From Gammaproteobacteria bacterium (GTDB lineage Bacteria > Pseudomonadota > Gammaproteobacteria > Nevskiales > Nevskiaceae): a DNA stretch of 64,000 bases. Location of the stretch: the NCBI GenBank assembly GCA_026398815.1, contig JAPLSA010000014.1, positions 62,001 through 126,000 on the forward strand. The letters are read 5' to 3'. Under the pieces are notes generated by a model. It was not told where the DNA came from. It ran no database searches and saw only the letters and a program-made list of their open reading frames with translations. Positions within the stretch are counted from its first letter, which is position 1, and every line of letters starts with the position of its first letter. A program made the translations under genes and the position numbers. Shown piece after piece: positions 10,996-19,554 of this stretch.

Positions 10996-12483
10996 ATGTC
11001 CTGGAAGCCGCCGCTGTCGCTGCGCATCTGCTGTGGCGTGTTGTGGGCGACGCTGGCACTGGCCGCCAAAGCCGCGGACAGCCCGGCTGCCACGACAACC
11101 GCGCCGCCGGCGCCGAGCGGCTATCCGGCTGCCGCGAACGGACAGGGCGGGATTGCCAACGGCTACTCCGCCGTGCGCTGGGTCGAGGACTGGCAGCGCA
11201 TGCGCGATCCCGGTCAGCGGCGCGATTTCCTCGACCGCCTCAAATACCTGCCGATTGGCCTGCCGCTGGGCCGGCCGGATGTCTATCTGACGCTGTCCGG
11301 CGAGCTGCGCGGCCGCATCAACCACACCGAGCACGCGCAGCTCAACGGCGGCGAGCAGCGGCAGGACATCTACCGCGTGTTTCTGGGCACCGATCTCCAT
11401 CTGGGTCCGAATCTGCGGCTGTACGGGGAACTCGGCCACGGCTTCATCGATGGCCGCAACATCGGCCGGCCGTCCGGCTCGATGCGCAACGACCTGTTCC
11501 TGCAGCAGCGTTTCATCGACTGGACCGACCACTACGGCGATGTCGACGTCGGCGCACGCTACGGGCGACAGGTGTTCATCGACGGGCCGAACCTGCTGGT
11601 CGCGGCGCGCGACAACAACACGCTGCACTTCACCGTCAACGGCCTGCGCACCTGGATCAACGGCGATCGCCTGCGCGCCGATCTGTTCGATTTCCACTTC
11701 AACCGTCTCGGCAACGGCGGCATCGACGATGACCACAGCGACCGCGATCGCCGCTTCTCCGGCATCACCGGCGGCATCGTGCTGCCGCACCACTGGTTCG
11801 ACAGCTCGCTCTTCCTGGAACCGTTCCTGTGGCGTCAACGTCAGCGCCAGGCGACCTGGGGCGCACTTTCGGCGCGCGAGGAGCGCCACTACGGCGGTCT
11901 TCGTCTGTGGGGCGAGATCGGCCCGGGCGCGCTTGACTGGACCATCAACTATCAATGGGGCGACCACGACGGCCGTCGGCTCGAAGCCTGGCAGGCGCTG
12001 TTCGCGCAGAGTTGGCGACTTGGCAAGGAGCGCCTCGCGCCACGTCTCGGCTTCCACGCCGACTACGCCAGCGGCGGCGGTGCCTACGGCGGGCAGACAT
12101 TGCGCAATGCCTCGGCGCCCTATGGCAACAACATCTACTACGCCTACGGCCTGTTCCTGACGCCGACCAATCTCGCCGCCTTCGCGCCCAGTCTGGTGCT
12201 GTCGCCATTCGCCACGGTGCGGGTGACGCTGGAATACCAGTGGACCTGGCGCGTTGACCGCGACGATGCCGTCTACCGCGCCAACGGCACGGCCTATGCC
12301 GGCACCGCCGGTGTGGGCGGCAACCACAGCGCCGATGTCGCGCGCCTGCAGGTGGTGTGGACCGTCACGCCGAGACTGTCTCTGACCACGCGGCTCGAAC
12401 ATCTGGAAGCCGGCTCCGCGCTCGAACAGGGCGGCTACCGCAGCTCGAACTTCGCCGCCGTGTTCGCCAGCTACCGCTTCTGA
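10996..12483 (+). CDS. Outer-membrane beta-barrel, alginate-export (AlgE) family-like channel
   Basis: The predicted product has 495 residues with a signal peptide (about 1-27, cleaved after LAAKAA). Alternating polar and hydrophobic beta-strands continue to a C-terminal phenylalanine (ASYRF), the usual outer-membrane insertion signal. The pattern of repeated aromatic-rich strands and the GARYGRQVFIDG / TVNGLRTWI stretch resemble the alginate-export fold, but the substrate is unknown. I preferred the ATG at 10996 because GAGGAG lies six bases upstream. An ATG 18 bp earlier lacks such a site. Its position beside a dicarboxylate uptake and sensing cluster suggests an organic-acid channel, by inference. 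Confidence 0.65.
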   Translation: MSWKPPLSLRICCGVLWATLALAAKAADSPAATTTAPPAPSGYPAAANGQGGIANGYSAVRWVEDWQRMRDPGQRRDFLDRLKYLPIGLPLGRPDVYLTLSGELRGRINHTEHAQLNGGEQRQDIYRVFLGTDLHLGPNLRLYGELGHGFIDGRNIGRPSGSMRNDLFLQQRFIDWTDHYGDVDVGARYGRQVFIDGPNLLVAARDNNTLHFTVNGLRTWINGDRLRADLFDFHFNRLGNGGIDDDHSDRDRRFSGITGGIVLPHHWFDSSLFLEPFLWRQRQRQATWGALSAREERHYGGLRLWGEIGPGALDWTINYQWGDHDGRRLEAWQALFAQSWRLGKERLAPRLGFHADYASGGGAYGGQTLRNASAPYGNNIYYAYGLFLTPTNLAAFAPSLVLSPFATVRVTLEYQWTWRVDRDDAVYRANGTAYAGTAGVGGNHSADVARLQVVWTVTPRLSLTTRLEHLEAGSALEQGGYRSSNFAAVFASYRF

Positions 12484-12525
12484 ACCGCAGCCGGCCTGCA
12501 CGGCGGCTCGGCTGGGGATCGAGAG

Positions 12526-13323
12526 TCAGTCCGAAGTCTCGATCCGGTAGTAGTCGCGCAGCAGGCCGTACAGCTCCGGGTGCAGCAGGCGCAGCTCGGT
12601 GCCGCGCTGGAAATAGGCTTCGGTGGCGACCGCGAAGAACTCCGTCGGGCCTTCCAGGCCGTAGTCGTCGAGCACCTGCGAGGAGCGCCGTTCGAGCGTC
12701 CGGTACTCGCGCAGCATCACCTTCGACCAGCGCGTGTAGTCCGGCAGCAGCGGCGCGCCTTCGGTCTCCGGATTCTCGGCATCGAGCTGATGGGCGAACT
12801 CGTGTACCAGCACATTGACCGCATCGCCGGCCAGCGCCGCCTCGACATCTTCCCAGCTCAGGATCACCCGTTCGCCGTTCCAGGATTCGCCGAGCCGCAG
12901 CTCGGGTTCGTCGCTGACCAGCCCGAGCTCGTCCGGCTCCTGGTGGCGCACCCAGAACGCGCGCGGATAGACCAGCACGGTGCGCAGGCCGCGGAACACG
13001 TAGGCATCGGGGCGGAGCAGCATCAGGCAGGCCATGCCAGCGATCAGCAGGCGGACCTCGTCGGTAACCAGGAAGCCGTTGCAGCCCTTGATGCGGATGT
13101 CGGCCAGGAACTCGACGACCCGCCGCTCGTGCAGGCGTCGCTGCTCCGGTGTCAGCCGCTGCAGCAGTGGGCCCATCCGGCGCTCCAGCCGTGCCCGCCA
13201 TTCCGGGCGGAACGGCGCCAGCTCGCGCCGCCGACGCGCCTGCTGCCGTCGCCAGGCGGTGAGCAGCAGCACCACGGCCAGCAGGCCGGTCACGAATGCG
13301 ATGAAGCCGTCAGTCCAGATCAT
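12526..13323 (-). CDS. mtfA: MtfA-like zinc-dependent peptidase (M90 family) with N-terminal membrane helix
   Basis: The 265-residue protein carries the gluzincin signature HEFAHQLD, with His174, Glu175 and His178. A downstream GPTEFFAVATEAYF segment supplies the third zinc ligand glutamate of the family. In E. coli MtfA is cytosolic, binds the repressor Mlc and so affects glucose PTS expression. Here a hydrophobic helix (about residues 8-24) followed by an arginine-rich patch would anchor the enzyme to the inner membrane, with the peptidase domain in the cytoplasm. The gene stands alone and converges on the channel gene. Whether Mlc is its partner in this organism is unknown. Confidence 0.85.
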   Translation of the reverse strand: MIWTDGFIAFVTGLLAVVLLLTAWRRQQARRRRELAPFRPEWRARLERRMGPLLQRLTPEQRRLHERRVVEFLADIRIKGCNGFLVTDEVRLLIAGMACLMLLRPDAYVFRGLRTVLVYPRAFWVRHQEPDELGLVSDEPELRLGESWNGERVILSWEDVEAALAGDAVNVLVHEFAHQLDAENPETEGAPLLPDYTRWSKVMLREYRTLERRSSQVLDDYGLEGPTEFFAVATEAYFQRGTELRLLHPELYGLLRDYYRIETSD

Positions 13324-13396
13324 CGGACAGAGGTGGGTGTTTCGCTGCCGGGATCAAGGGCGATGCCGCGCCCGCGTTGCCGGCCCCTGAAACGAC

Positions 13397-13428
13397 ATCG
13401 CCCGCCGTGCTTGCGCACGGCGGGCGAT
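13397..13428 (-). terminator. Strong intrinsic-terminator-like hairpin downstream of the secreted protein gene
   Basis: A perfect 14-bp stem (ATCGCCCGCCGTGC with its complement) closes on a four-base TTGC loop. On the minus strand it lies 24 bp after the stop codon of the gene at 13453-14064 and is followed by GTCGTTTC, a partly U-rich tail. It is the most stable hairpin I noticed in the window. Confidence 0.75.
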
Positions 13429-13452
13429 GGCCCCGCGAACCTCAGGCGACGA

Positions 13453-14064
13453 TCAGTTCTGCACGCAGACGCCGTAGACCTTCAGCGAGTTCAGCGCGCG
13501 GACGACCGAGCCGTAGGTGATACGCACGGCGTCGAAATCGGCCGTGGCCACGCCGCCGAGCAGCGCCAGGTCCTTCGAGTTCAGCAGGCCGAGCAGGTCG
13601 AGCTTCAGCAGGCCGCCGACCGCGAAGGTCTGGCGATCAACGCCGTTCAGGCTGGTGGTGACGGCGGCGCCGCGCAGCAGGTCGGCGGTGAGCAGCGAAT
13701 CCGGGTTGCGGATCACGATGCCCACGCGCCGCGGCAGCAGCGGGCCGGCGATGTAGCGGGTGGCCGTGTCGGTCACGCCGAGCGACACCGCCGAAGCGAT
13801 GCCGACCGTCGTGCGCAGCGTCGCGTAGGTGCTGCGCGTGCGGTCGACCACGTTGCCCGGATTGTCGACACCGCACAGCAGGCAGATGCCGGCGACATCC
13901 TTGCTGACCACGGCAGCCGGTGCCAGCATCGGTTCCATCGGGCCGCCGGGGCGGCAATCGGCCATCGAATCGACGGCCATGGCTTCGGTGCTGATCACGC
14001 CGGCGAGCAGCGCGGCTCCCATCAGCGTCTTTGCGGCAGTACGCAGGTGCTTATGAATATTCAT
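13453..14064 (-). CDS. Secreted protein of unknown function
   Basis: I do not recognise this 203-residue protein. It has a clear signal peptide (about 1-30, ending TEAMA). A proline-rich stretch, two cysteines in the segment ICLLCGVDN (about 60-68) and a final cysteine four residues from the end (YGVCVQN) follow. The middle is rich in small, beta-favouring residues and repeated Leu/Gly turns (GGLLKLDLLGLLNS). The ATG chosen has GGGGGA just upstream, whereas an earlier in-frame ATG lacks both a ribosome site and a signal peptide. A strong terminator directly downstream suggests a monocistronic, well-expressed exported protein. Confidence 0.7.
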   Translation of the reverse strand: MNIHKHLRTAAKTLMGAALLAGVISTEAMAVDSMADCRPGGPMEPMLAPAAVVSKDVAGICLLCGVDNPGNVVDRTRSTYATLRTTVGIASAVSLGVTDTATRYIAGPLLPRRVGIVIRNPDSLLTADLLRGAAVTTSLNGVDRQTFAVGGLLKLDLLGLLNSKDLALLGGVATADFDAVRITYGSVVRALNSLKVYGVCVQN

Positions 14065-14210
14065 CTTATTTCCCCCGAGCAACGTGTTGGACGAAGCCCG
14101 ATCGTAGCCCGCTGCAGCCACTTATTCCATTTGAATCGGTTATCAGGTGTGACCGGTTACATGGCTTGACCGCATTCACGCCGCCGTGGCTGCCCCGGAA
14201 AGCCGCCGCG

Positions 14211-14381
14211 TCACCAGAAACCGCTGGGCTTGTCGGGATCGTCCGGATTGTCGTCGTCGGCCGGCGGCTTCCTCGCCGACAAGCGCCGCGTCTTGTAGTG
14301 CGACACCGCCCGCAGCGTGGCGAACGGACCGACGATCAGCACGACGACCAGCACCAGCACCCAGACGACGGTGGCGTTCAT
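14211..14381 (-). CDS. Small single-pass membrane protein, coupled to uvrD
   Basis: This 56-residue protein has one hydrophobic helix at the N-terminus (about residues 4-22), then a basic segment (HYKTRRLSARK) and an acidic, proline-containing tail (DDDNPDDPDKP) ending GFW. I do not recognise the family. Its ATG overlaps the uvrD stop codon (ATGA), so translation is probably coupled. It is the last gene of the terC-uvrD operon. A role in repair is possible only by association; it may simply be a tail-end passenger. Confidence 0.65.
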   Translation of the reverse strand: MNATVVWVLVLVVVLIVGPFATLRAVSHYKTRRLSARKPPADDDNPDDPDKPSGFW

Positions 14382-16672
14382 AGCTTCTCCAGATGCGCGT
14401 AGGACAGCATCAACCATTTGGTGCCGGCGTCGCGGAACTTGATCTCGATGCGGGTGCGGTCGGCATCGCCGTCGAAGCTCAGGATGGTGCCTTCACCGAA
14501 CTTGGCGTGGCGCACGCGATCGCCGAGCCGGAAGCCGCCCGGCCCCTCGCCGGTGGTGGCCTGGTTCATCTTGGTGCGGGCCGGCGGCACATCGGCGGCA
14601 CGGGCGTAGCGGTTGCCGCCACCGCCATAACCGCCGCCACCGTAGCTGCTGCCACCGCCGCCGTAGCCGCCGCCGGATGACGGGCCGCCATAGGACGGCC
14701 GCAGGATGCCGGCGCGCGGCCGGGTCTCGACCACGGTTTCGGCCGGGATTTCCTTCAGGAACATCGACGGCATGCCGATCTGCTCCTGGCCGTGGATGCG
14801 CCGCACCTCGGCATAGGTCAGGTACAGGTGCTGGCGCGCGCGGGTGACGCCGACATAGGCCAGCCGCCGCTCTTCCTCCAGCGAGCCGCCATCGACGGCG
14901 CGCTGGCTCGGGAACAGGCCGTTCTCCATGCCGACCAGGAACACCACCGGAAACTCCAGCCCCTTGGCCGAGTGCAGGGTCATCAGCTGCACGCAGTCCT
15001 CGCCGACACCGGCCTGCCGCTCGCCGGCTTCCAGCGAGGCATTGGCCAGAAACGCGTTCAGCGGATCGAGGCCCTCGTCCTCCGGCGGCCGCTCGAAGCC
15101 GCGCGCGGCATTGACCAGTTCGTCGAGGTTGTCGAGCCGCGCCTCGGCCTGCTCGCCCTTGTCCTTCTTGTAGTGCTCCTTGAGCCCCGAGCGCTCGATG
15201 GTCAGCTTCATCAGCTCGGCCAGCTTCAGGTTGGCGCCGTCGCGGGCCAGTCCCTCGATCAGATCGAGAAAGCCCTTCAGATTGCCGCTTGAACGGCCCA
15301 AGCTGGCACCGGCGCCGGACGCCGCCTTCCACTGTGACACCTGCGCATCGCGGGCGACGGCGCGCAGCTTTTCCACCGTCGTCGCGCCGATGCCGCGCGG
15401 TGGCGTGTTGACCGCGCGCTCGAAGCTGGCGTCGTCGTCGCGATTGGCGACCAGCCGCAGGTACGCCAGCGCGTCCTTCACTTCCTGGCGTTCGAAGAAG
15501 CGCAGACCGCCGTAGATGCGGTACGGCAAACGGTTGCGGATCAGCGCCTCTTCGAGCACGCGCGACTGCGCGTTGGAGCGGTACAGGATCGCGCAGTCGT
15601 TGAGCGCAAAAGTGCCCTCGTGATGCGCCTTGATCCGGCCGACGACGAACTCGGCCTCGTCGTACTCGTTGAACGCCGCGTACAGCTGGATGGCATCGCC
15701 GTCCTTGCCGTCGGTCCACAGCACCTTGCCGAGGCGCCCGGAATTCTTCGCGATCAGCCCGTTGGCGGCCTTCAGGATGGTGCCGGTGGAGCGGTAGTTC
15801 TGCTCAAGCCGGATCACCTCGCAGCCCGGAAAATCCTTGCCGAGCTTGGCCATGTTCTCGACCTTGGCGCCGCGCCAGCTGTAAATCGACTGATCGTCAT
15901 CACCGACCGCGAACATCGTTCCGGTATCGCCGGCCAGCACGCGCAGCCAGGCGTACTGCAGGGTGTTGGTGTCCTGGAATTCGTCGACCAGGATGTGCCG
16001 GAAGCGCTGGCGGTAATGCGCTTGAATCTGCGGCACGTCGCGACACAGCTCGTGGGCTCGGAGCAGCAGCTCGGCGAAGTCGACCAGGCCGTTCTGCGCG
16101 CACTGGGCTTCGTAGGCGGAATAGATGCGTACCAGGGTGCGCTGCGCGAAGTCGCCCTGATCGGCCATCGCGGTCGGCCGCCGGCCCTCTTCCTTCTGGG
16201 CGTTGATCCAGCCGGTGACCACCTTCGGCACCCACTGTTCGTCGGACAGGTCCAGCGCCCGGATCACCCGCTTGACCAGCCGCTGCTGGTCGTCGGCATC
16301 GAGGATCTGGAAATTCTGCACCAGCCCGGCTTCCTTCCAGTGCAGACGAAGCAGGCGATGGGCGATGCCGTGGAAGGTGCCGACCCACATGGTCCGCACC
16401 GGCACGGTCACCAGCGCTTCGATGCGGCTGCGCATTTCGGCAGCGGCCTTGTTGGTGAAGGTGACGGCCAGGATCGAATGCGGCGACACGCCTTCCACCG
16501 CGATCAGCCAGCCGATGCGGTGGGTCAGCACCCGGGTCTTGCCGGAGCCCGCACCGGCCAGCACCAGCCGGTGCTCGGGCGGCGCGGTCACCGCTTCGCG
16601 CTGCGCCGGGTTCAGGCCCTGGCAGAGGCGGTCGATCTCCGGCGAATTGCCGGTCGGTAGCCCGATCGCCAT
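14378..16672 (-). CDS. uvrD: DNA helicase II (UvrD), superfamily 1
   Basis: This ATP-dependent 3'-5' helicase acts in nucleotide excision repair and methyl-directed mismatch repair. The 764 residues contain the Walker A AGAGSGKTRV (about 40-49), VTFTNKAAAEM (motif Ia), DEFQDTN (motif II), GDDDQSIYSWRGA (motif III) and LMTLHSAKGLEF plus VGVTRAR toward the end. The C-terminal Tudor-like UvrD tail (GDRVRHAKFGEGTI) is present. Between the helicase core and this tail lies a glycine/serine/tyrosine-rich linker (about residues 660-695) longer than in E. coli. I chose the ATG six bases after a possible TTG because the TTG lies inside terC. Confidence 0.96.
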   Translation of the reverse strand: MAIGLPTGNSPEIDRLCQGLNPAQREAVTAPPEHRLVLAGAGSGKTRVLTHRIGWLIAVEGVSPHSILAVTFTNKAAAEMRSRIEALVTVPVRTMWVGTFHGIAHRLLRLHWKEAGLVQNFQILDADDQQRLVKRVIRALDLSDEQWVPKVVTGWINAQKEEGRRPTAMADQGDFAQRTLVRIYSAYEAQCAQNGLVDFAELLLRAHELCRDVPQIQAHYRQRFRHILVDEFQDTNTLQYAWLRVLAGDTGTMFAVGDDDQSIYSWRGAKVENMAKLGKDFPGCEVIRLEQNYRSTGTILKAANGLIAKNSGRLGKVLWTDGKDGDAIQLYAAFNEYDEAEFVVGRIKAHHEGTFALNDCAILYRSNAQSRVLEEALIRNRLPYRIYGGLRFFERQEVKDALAYLRLVANRDDDASFERAVNTPPRGIGATTVEKLRAVARDAQVSQWKAASGAGASLGRSSGNLKGFLDLIEGLARDGANLKLAELMKLTIERSGLKEHYKKDKGEQAEARLDNLDELVNAARGFERPPEDEGLDPLNAFLANASLEAGERQAGVGEDCVQLMTLHSAKGLEFPVVFLVGMENGLFPSQRAVDGGSLEEERRLAYVGVTRARQHLYLTYAEVRRIHGQEQIGMPSMFLKEIPAETVVETRPRAGILRPSYGGPSSGGGYGGGGSSYGGGGYGGGGNRYARAADVPPARTKMNQATTGEGPGGFRLGDRVRHAKFGEGTILSFDGDADRTRIEIKFRDAGTKWLMLSYAHLEKL

Positions 16673-16674
16673 CG

Positions 16675-17412
16675 TCAACGCAGCGCCGAGGCCGACAGCT
16701 CGGCCATCTTCCGGCGCATCCGCAGGTTCAGGAATTCCACCGCCACCGAGAAGCCCATCGCCGTGTAGACGTAGGCCTTGTCGACATGCACGTCGACGCC
16801 TTCCAGCACCAGCACGCCGCCGATCAGCACCAGGAATGCCAGCGCCAGCATCTTGATCGTCGGGTTGGCGTCGACGAAGCGCGACAAAGGACCTGCGAAG
16901 AACATCATCACGATCACCGCCGTGATGATCGCCGCGATCATCACCGGCAGGTTGTCGGTCATGCCGACGGCGGTGATCACCGAATCGAGCGAGAACACGA
17001 TGTCGAGGACCATGATCTGCACGACGATGCCGGTGAAGGTCACGCCGCGGTCGCCGCCGCGATCGCCCGCTTCATGGCTTTCGCCGCGCAGCATCAGCAG
17101 GATTTCCCCGCCCGCCTTCCAGAACAGGAACAGGCCGCCGAGCGACAGGATCAGGTCGCGCCCCGAAAAGCCCATGCCGGCAATGCTGAACAGATCGGCG
17201 GTCAGCCGGGCGATCCAGCTCAAGGACACCAGCAGCGCGATGCGGGTGCCCATCGCGCCGGCCAGGCCGATGGTCCGCGCGCGCGCCTGCTGATGCAGCG
17301 GCAGCTTCGCCGCCATGATCGACAGGAAGATGATGTTGTCGATGCCGAGGACGATTTCCAGCGCGGCCAACGTCAGGAAAGCGACGATCAGTTCGGGGTC
17401 GAGCAGGTTCAA
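16675..17412 (-). CDS. TerC/YoaE-type integral membrane protein
   Basis: This inner-membrane protein of the TerC superfamily has 245 residues and about seven hydrophobic helices. It shows the diagnostic ALEIVLGIDNIIFLSI near the N-terminus and IVFSLDSVITAVG in the middle. Both carry the paired acidic residues thought to coordinate metal. Relatives are linked to tellurite resistance or to manganese export and metalation of secreted proteins. No in-frame ATG precedes the conserved start. I use TTG at 17412, which falls just downstream of a CATAAT -10-like hexamer on the minus strand (17444-17449). Its stop overlaps the uvrD region, so the pair is probably cotranscribed. Confidence 0.85.
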   Translation of the reverse strand: MNLLDPELIVAFLTLAALEIVLGIDNIIFLSIMAAKLPLHQQARARTIGLAGAMGTRIALLVSLSWIARLTADLFSIAGMGFSGRDLILSLGGLFLFWKAGGEILLMLRGESHEAGDRGGDRGVTFTGIVVQIMVLDIVFSLDSVITAVGMTDNLPVMIAAIITAVIVMMFFAGPLSRFVDANPTIKMLALAFLVLIGGVLVLEGVDVHVDKAYVYTAMGFSVAVEFLNLRMRRKMAELSASALR

Positions 17413-17489
17413 GGCGGGGGTCGGAGCGGCGGCGGGACGGGCGATTATGATGGAATCGCCTGACGCGGGATCAGGCCAGGAGCGCGGCA

Positions 17490-19439
17490 ATGGCTGACAC
17501 GGCGGGCGCAGTTGCGACGGAACCCAGGGCCATGGATCGCGCCGTGCAGTGGCTGATCGTGGTGATCGCCGAGCTGGCCGCCGTGCTGCTGCTGGTGCTG
17601 CACGAAGGCATCGACCGCCAGTGGCCGGGCTTCGCCGATCCGGGCCTGCGAATGCTCGTGTACACGCTGGCGATCGCGCCGCCGCTGATGCTGGCGCTGG
17701 CGATCGAACGCGCCGGCGAGCGTTTCTCCTTCATCGCGATCGGCCTGCTGGCGATGCTGCTGGCCGCCGTCGCCGTGCATACCGGCAGCGACTGTCCGCC
17801 CGGGTCGTGGGCGAGCCGGGCGGTGTCGATGCCGTACTGGACCAGCCTGACGATCGCCCTGTTCGTGCTGCTGCCGTTCCTGCAAGCCTGGCGCGACGCC
17901 GGGACCCGGCTGCCGATCGGCCTGCCATACAGCGGCCTGTACCACCACGCCTGGGACAACGCGCTGGCCCTGGCGGCCACCGTCGCCTTCGTCGCCGCAG
18001 CCTGGGCCGTGCTGTGGCTGTGGGCGGCGCTGTTCGCGCTGGTCGGCATCCCGGAGTTCCGCGAGCTGTTCGCGCAGCCACGCTTCGTCTATCCGGTCAC
18101 CGGCCTGATCACCGGCTTCGGGCTGGTGATGAGCCGCGCCCAGAGCGGCGCGCTGCGCGCCGTGCTGCGGCTGTGCCTGAGCCTGGCCCGGGCGCTGCTG
18201 CCGCTGGTGATGCTGCTGGCGCTGCTGTTCCTGGCCGTGGTCACGCTGAAAGGGCCGGATGCGCTGTGGCAGACGCGCCGCGCAGCTTCGCTGCTGCTGT
18301 GGCTGGTGCTGTTCGGCGTGGTGCTGGCCAACGGCGTCTACCAGGATGGCGGCGCCGAAGCGCGTTACCCGCGCTGGCTGCGGCGTTTCGTGTCGGCCGG
18401 CCTGCTGAGCCTGCCGGCCCACGCGGCGCTGGCGATCTGGGCGATCTGCCTGCGGGTGGGGCAATACGGCTGGACGCCGGACCGGCTGACCGCGCTGCTG
18501 GTCGCCGTGATCCTCGCGCTGCATGCGCTGCTGATGGCCTGGGCAGTGCTGCCGACGCGCGATGGCCGCTGGCTCGCCCGGCTGTCGACCGGCAATCCGC
18601 TGCTGGCCGCGATGGTCGTCGCGCTGCTGCTGGCCTCACAATCGCCGCTGCTGGATTTTCGGGCGCTCACGGTGGCGTCGCAACTCGAACGGCTGACGCG
18701 GGGCGAGCTGCGCCTTTCTGCTGCGACCCCTGAGACCTGCGGCATCGACGCGACCGCCGACACCGACCCAGCAGCAACGGCCTGCCGCGACGGCAACCCG
18801 GCTGCACGGCCGGTGGAGCGCTTCGATCTCCACCTGTTCGGCAATCAGCTCGGCGTTCAGGGCCGGCAGGCGCTGGAACGGCTAAAGCGCGACCCGCGCT
18901 ACGCCGGCGACACCCGGCTGATCGCCGAGATCGACGACGCCCTGCGCGATCAGTACGCCAGCCTCGAAAAGCCGCGCGCGCTGGCGGCAGACGATCTCCG
19001 CGTGCTGCCGGCTGGCACCGCCCTGCCGGCCAGCCTGTTCGAATCCATCGCTGCCGACCTGAAGCCGGGCGCCCCGAACGATGCCATCGGATCCCGGCCG
19101 GACTGCCACCCCGCGCTGCGCATCTGCGTGCTGATGGCCATCGATCTCGGCGGGCCGGACGGCGCGGAATGGCTGTTCGTGCCGTCCGGAACCGGCTTCA
19201 GCCCGCCGCCGCTGGTCTACGGCAAGACCTCCGACGGCAGCTGGCAGCTGATGGCCTGGGTGGCCGAGTCCTACAACAGCGTCGGCGCGTTCACCGCCAA
19301 TGCCCTGCTCGACCAGGCGCCGACCGCCGCCGCCAGCCGCTGGTGGGCGTTGCGGGTCGGCGACAAGTCATTCCCGATCATCGACGGCCGCCCAGCGTCG
19401 CTCGACCGCCGCCCGGCAACGCCATCCGCCGGCCCCTGA
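17490..19439 (+). CDS. DUF4153 family polytopic membrane protein
   Basis: The 649-residue product has about eleven to twelve hydrophobic segments in its first 420 residues. A largely soluble C-terminal domain of about 220 residues follows. The repeated Leu/Ala-rich helices and the YPRWLRRFVSAGLLSLPAHAALAIWA region fit DUF4153 membrane proteins, whose role is not established. Three cysteines in the soluble part (near CGID, TACRDG and PDCHPALRICV) could form disulfides if this domain is periplasmic. The ATG follows an AGGAG site (17478-17482). It is divergent from terC and followed by the possible Pho box of the next gene. Confidence 0.75.
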   Translation: MADTAGAVATEPRAMDRAVQWLIVVIAELAAVLLLVLHEGIDRQWPGFADPGLRMLVYTLAIAPPLMLALAIERAGERFSFIAIGLLAMLLAAVAVHTGSDCPPGSWASRAVSMPYWTSLTIALFVLLPFLQAWRDAGTRLPIGLPYSGLYHHAWDNALALAATVAFVAAAWAVLWLWAALFALVGIPEFRELFAQPRFVYPVTGLITGFGLVMSRAQSGALRAVLRLCLSLARALLPLVMLLALLFLAVVTLKGPDALWQTRRAASLLLWLVLFGVVLANGVYQDGGAEARYPRWLRRFVSAGLLSLPAHAALAIWAICLRVGQYGWTPDRLTALLVAVILALHALLMAWAVLPTRDGRWLARLSTGNPLLAAMVVALLLASQSPLLDFRALTVASQLERLTRGELRLSAATPETCGIDATADTDPAATACRDGNPAARPVERFDLHLFGNQLGVQGRQALERLKRDPRYAGDTRLIAEIDDALRDQYASLEKPRALAADDLRVLPAGTALPASLFESIAADLKPGAPNDAIGSRPDCHPALRICVLMAIDLGGPDGAEWLFVPSGTGFSPPPLVYGKTSDGSWQLMAWVAESYNSVGAFTANALLDQAPTAAASRWWALRVGDKSFPIIDGRPASLDRRPATPSAGP

Positions 19440-19454
19440 CCCGTCGCCGCAAGG

Positions 19455-19487
19455 CTGTCACCGAACCGTCATCGAACCGTCATCCGG
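19455..19487 (+). promoter_or_regulatory. Putative Pho box: three 11-bp direct repeats
   Basis: CTGTCACCGAA, CCGTCATCGAA and CCGTCATCCGG follow one another without gaps, each beginning with the 7-bp PhoB half-site pattern CTGTCAT or one to two changes from it. PhoB sites are tandem 11-bp units that replace the -35 element. This array ends 67 bp before the glycosyltransferase start. Identity is inferred from the repeat geometry and half-site match. Confidence 0.6.
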
Positions 19488-19554
19488 GAGTTACCGCCGC
19501 CACCTACCGTGCCTCGTGAATCCGCCCGACACGACAACGGGGAGCGGCAAGGAC

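Noticed and set aside
14600-14700. Gly-rich repeats in uvrD considered as a CRISPR-like or tandem-repeat array
   Set aside because: The GGC/GCC repetition is codon-level Gly/Ser/Tyr coding within one frame; there are no spacers or constant repeat units.
16675-17490. TerC start at the upstream TTG giving a 271-residue protein
   Set aside because: The extra residues (PRSWPDPASGDS...) are not like the family, and a -10-like hexamer lies inside this stretch.
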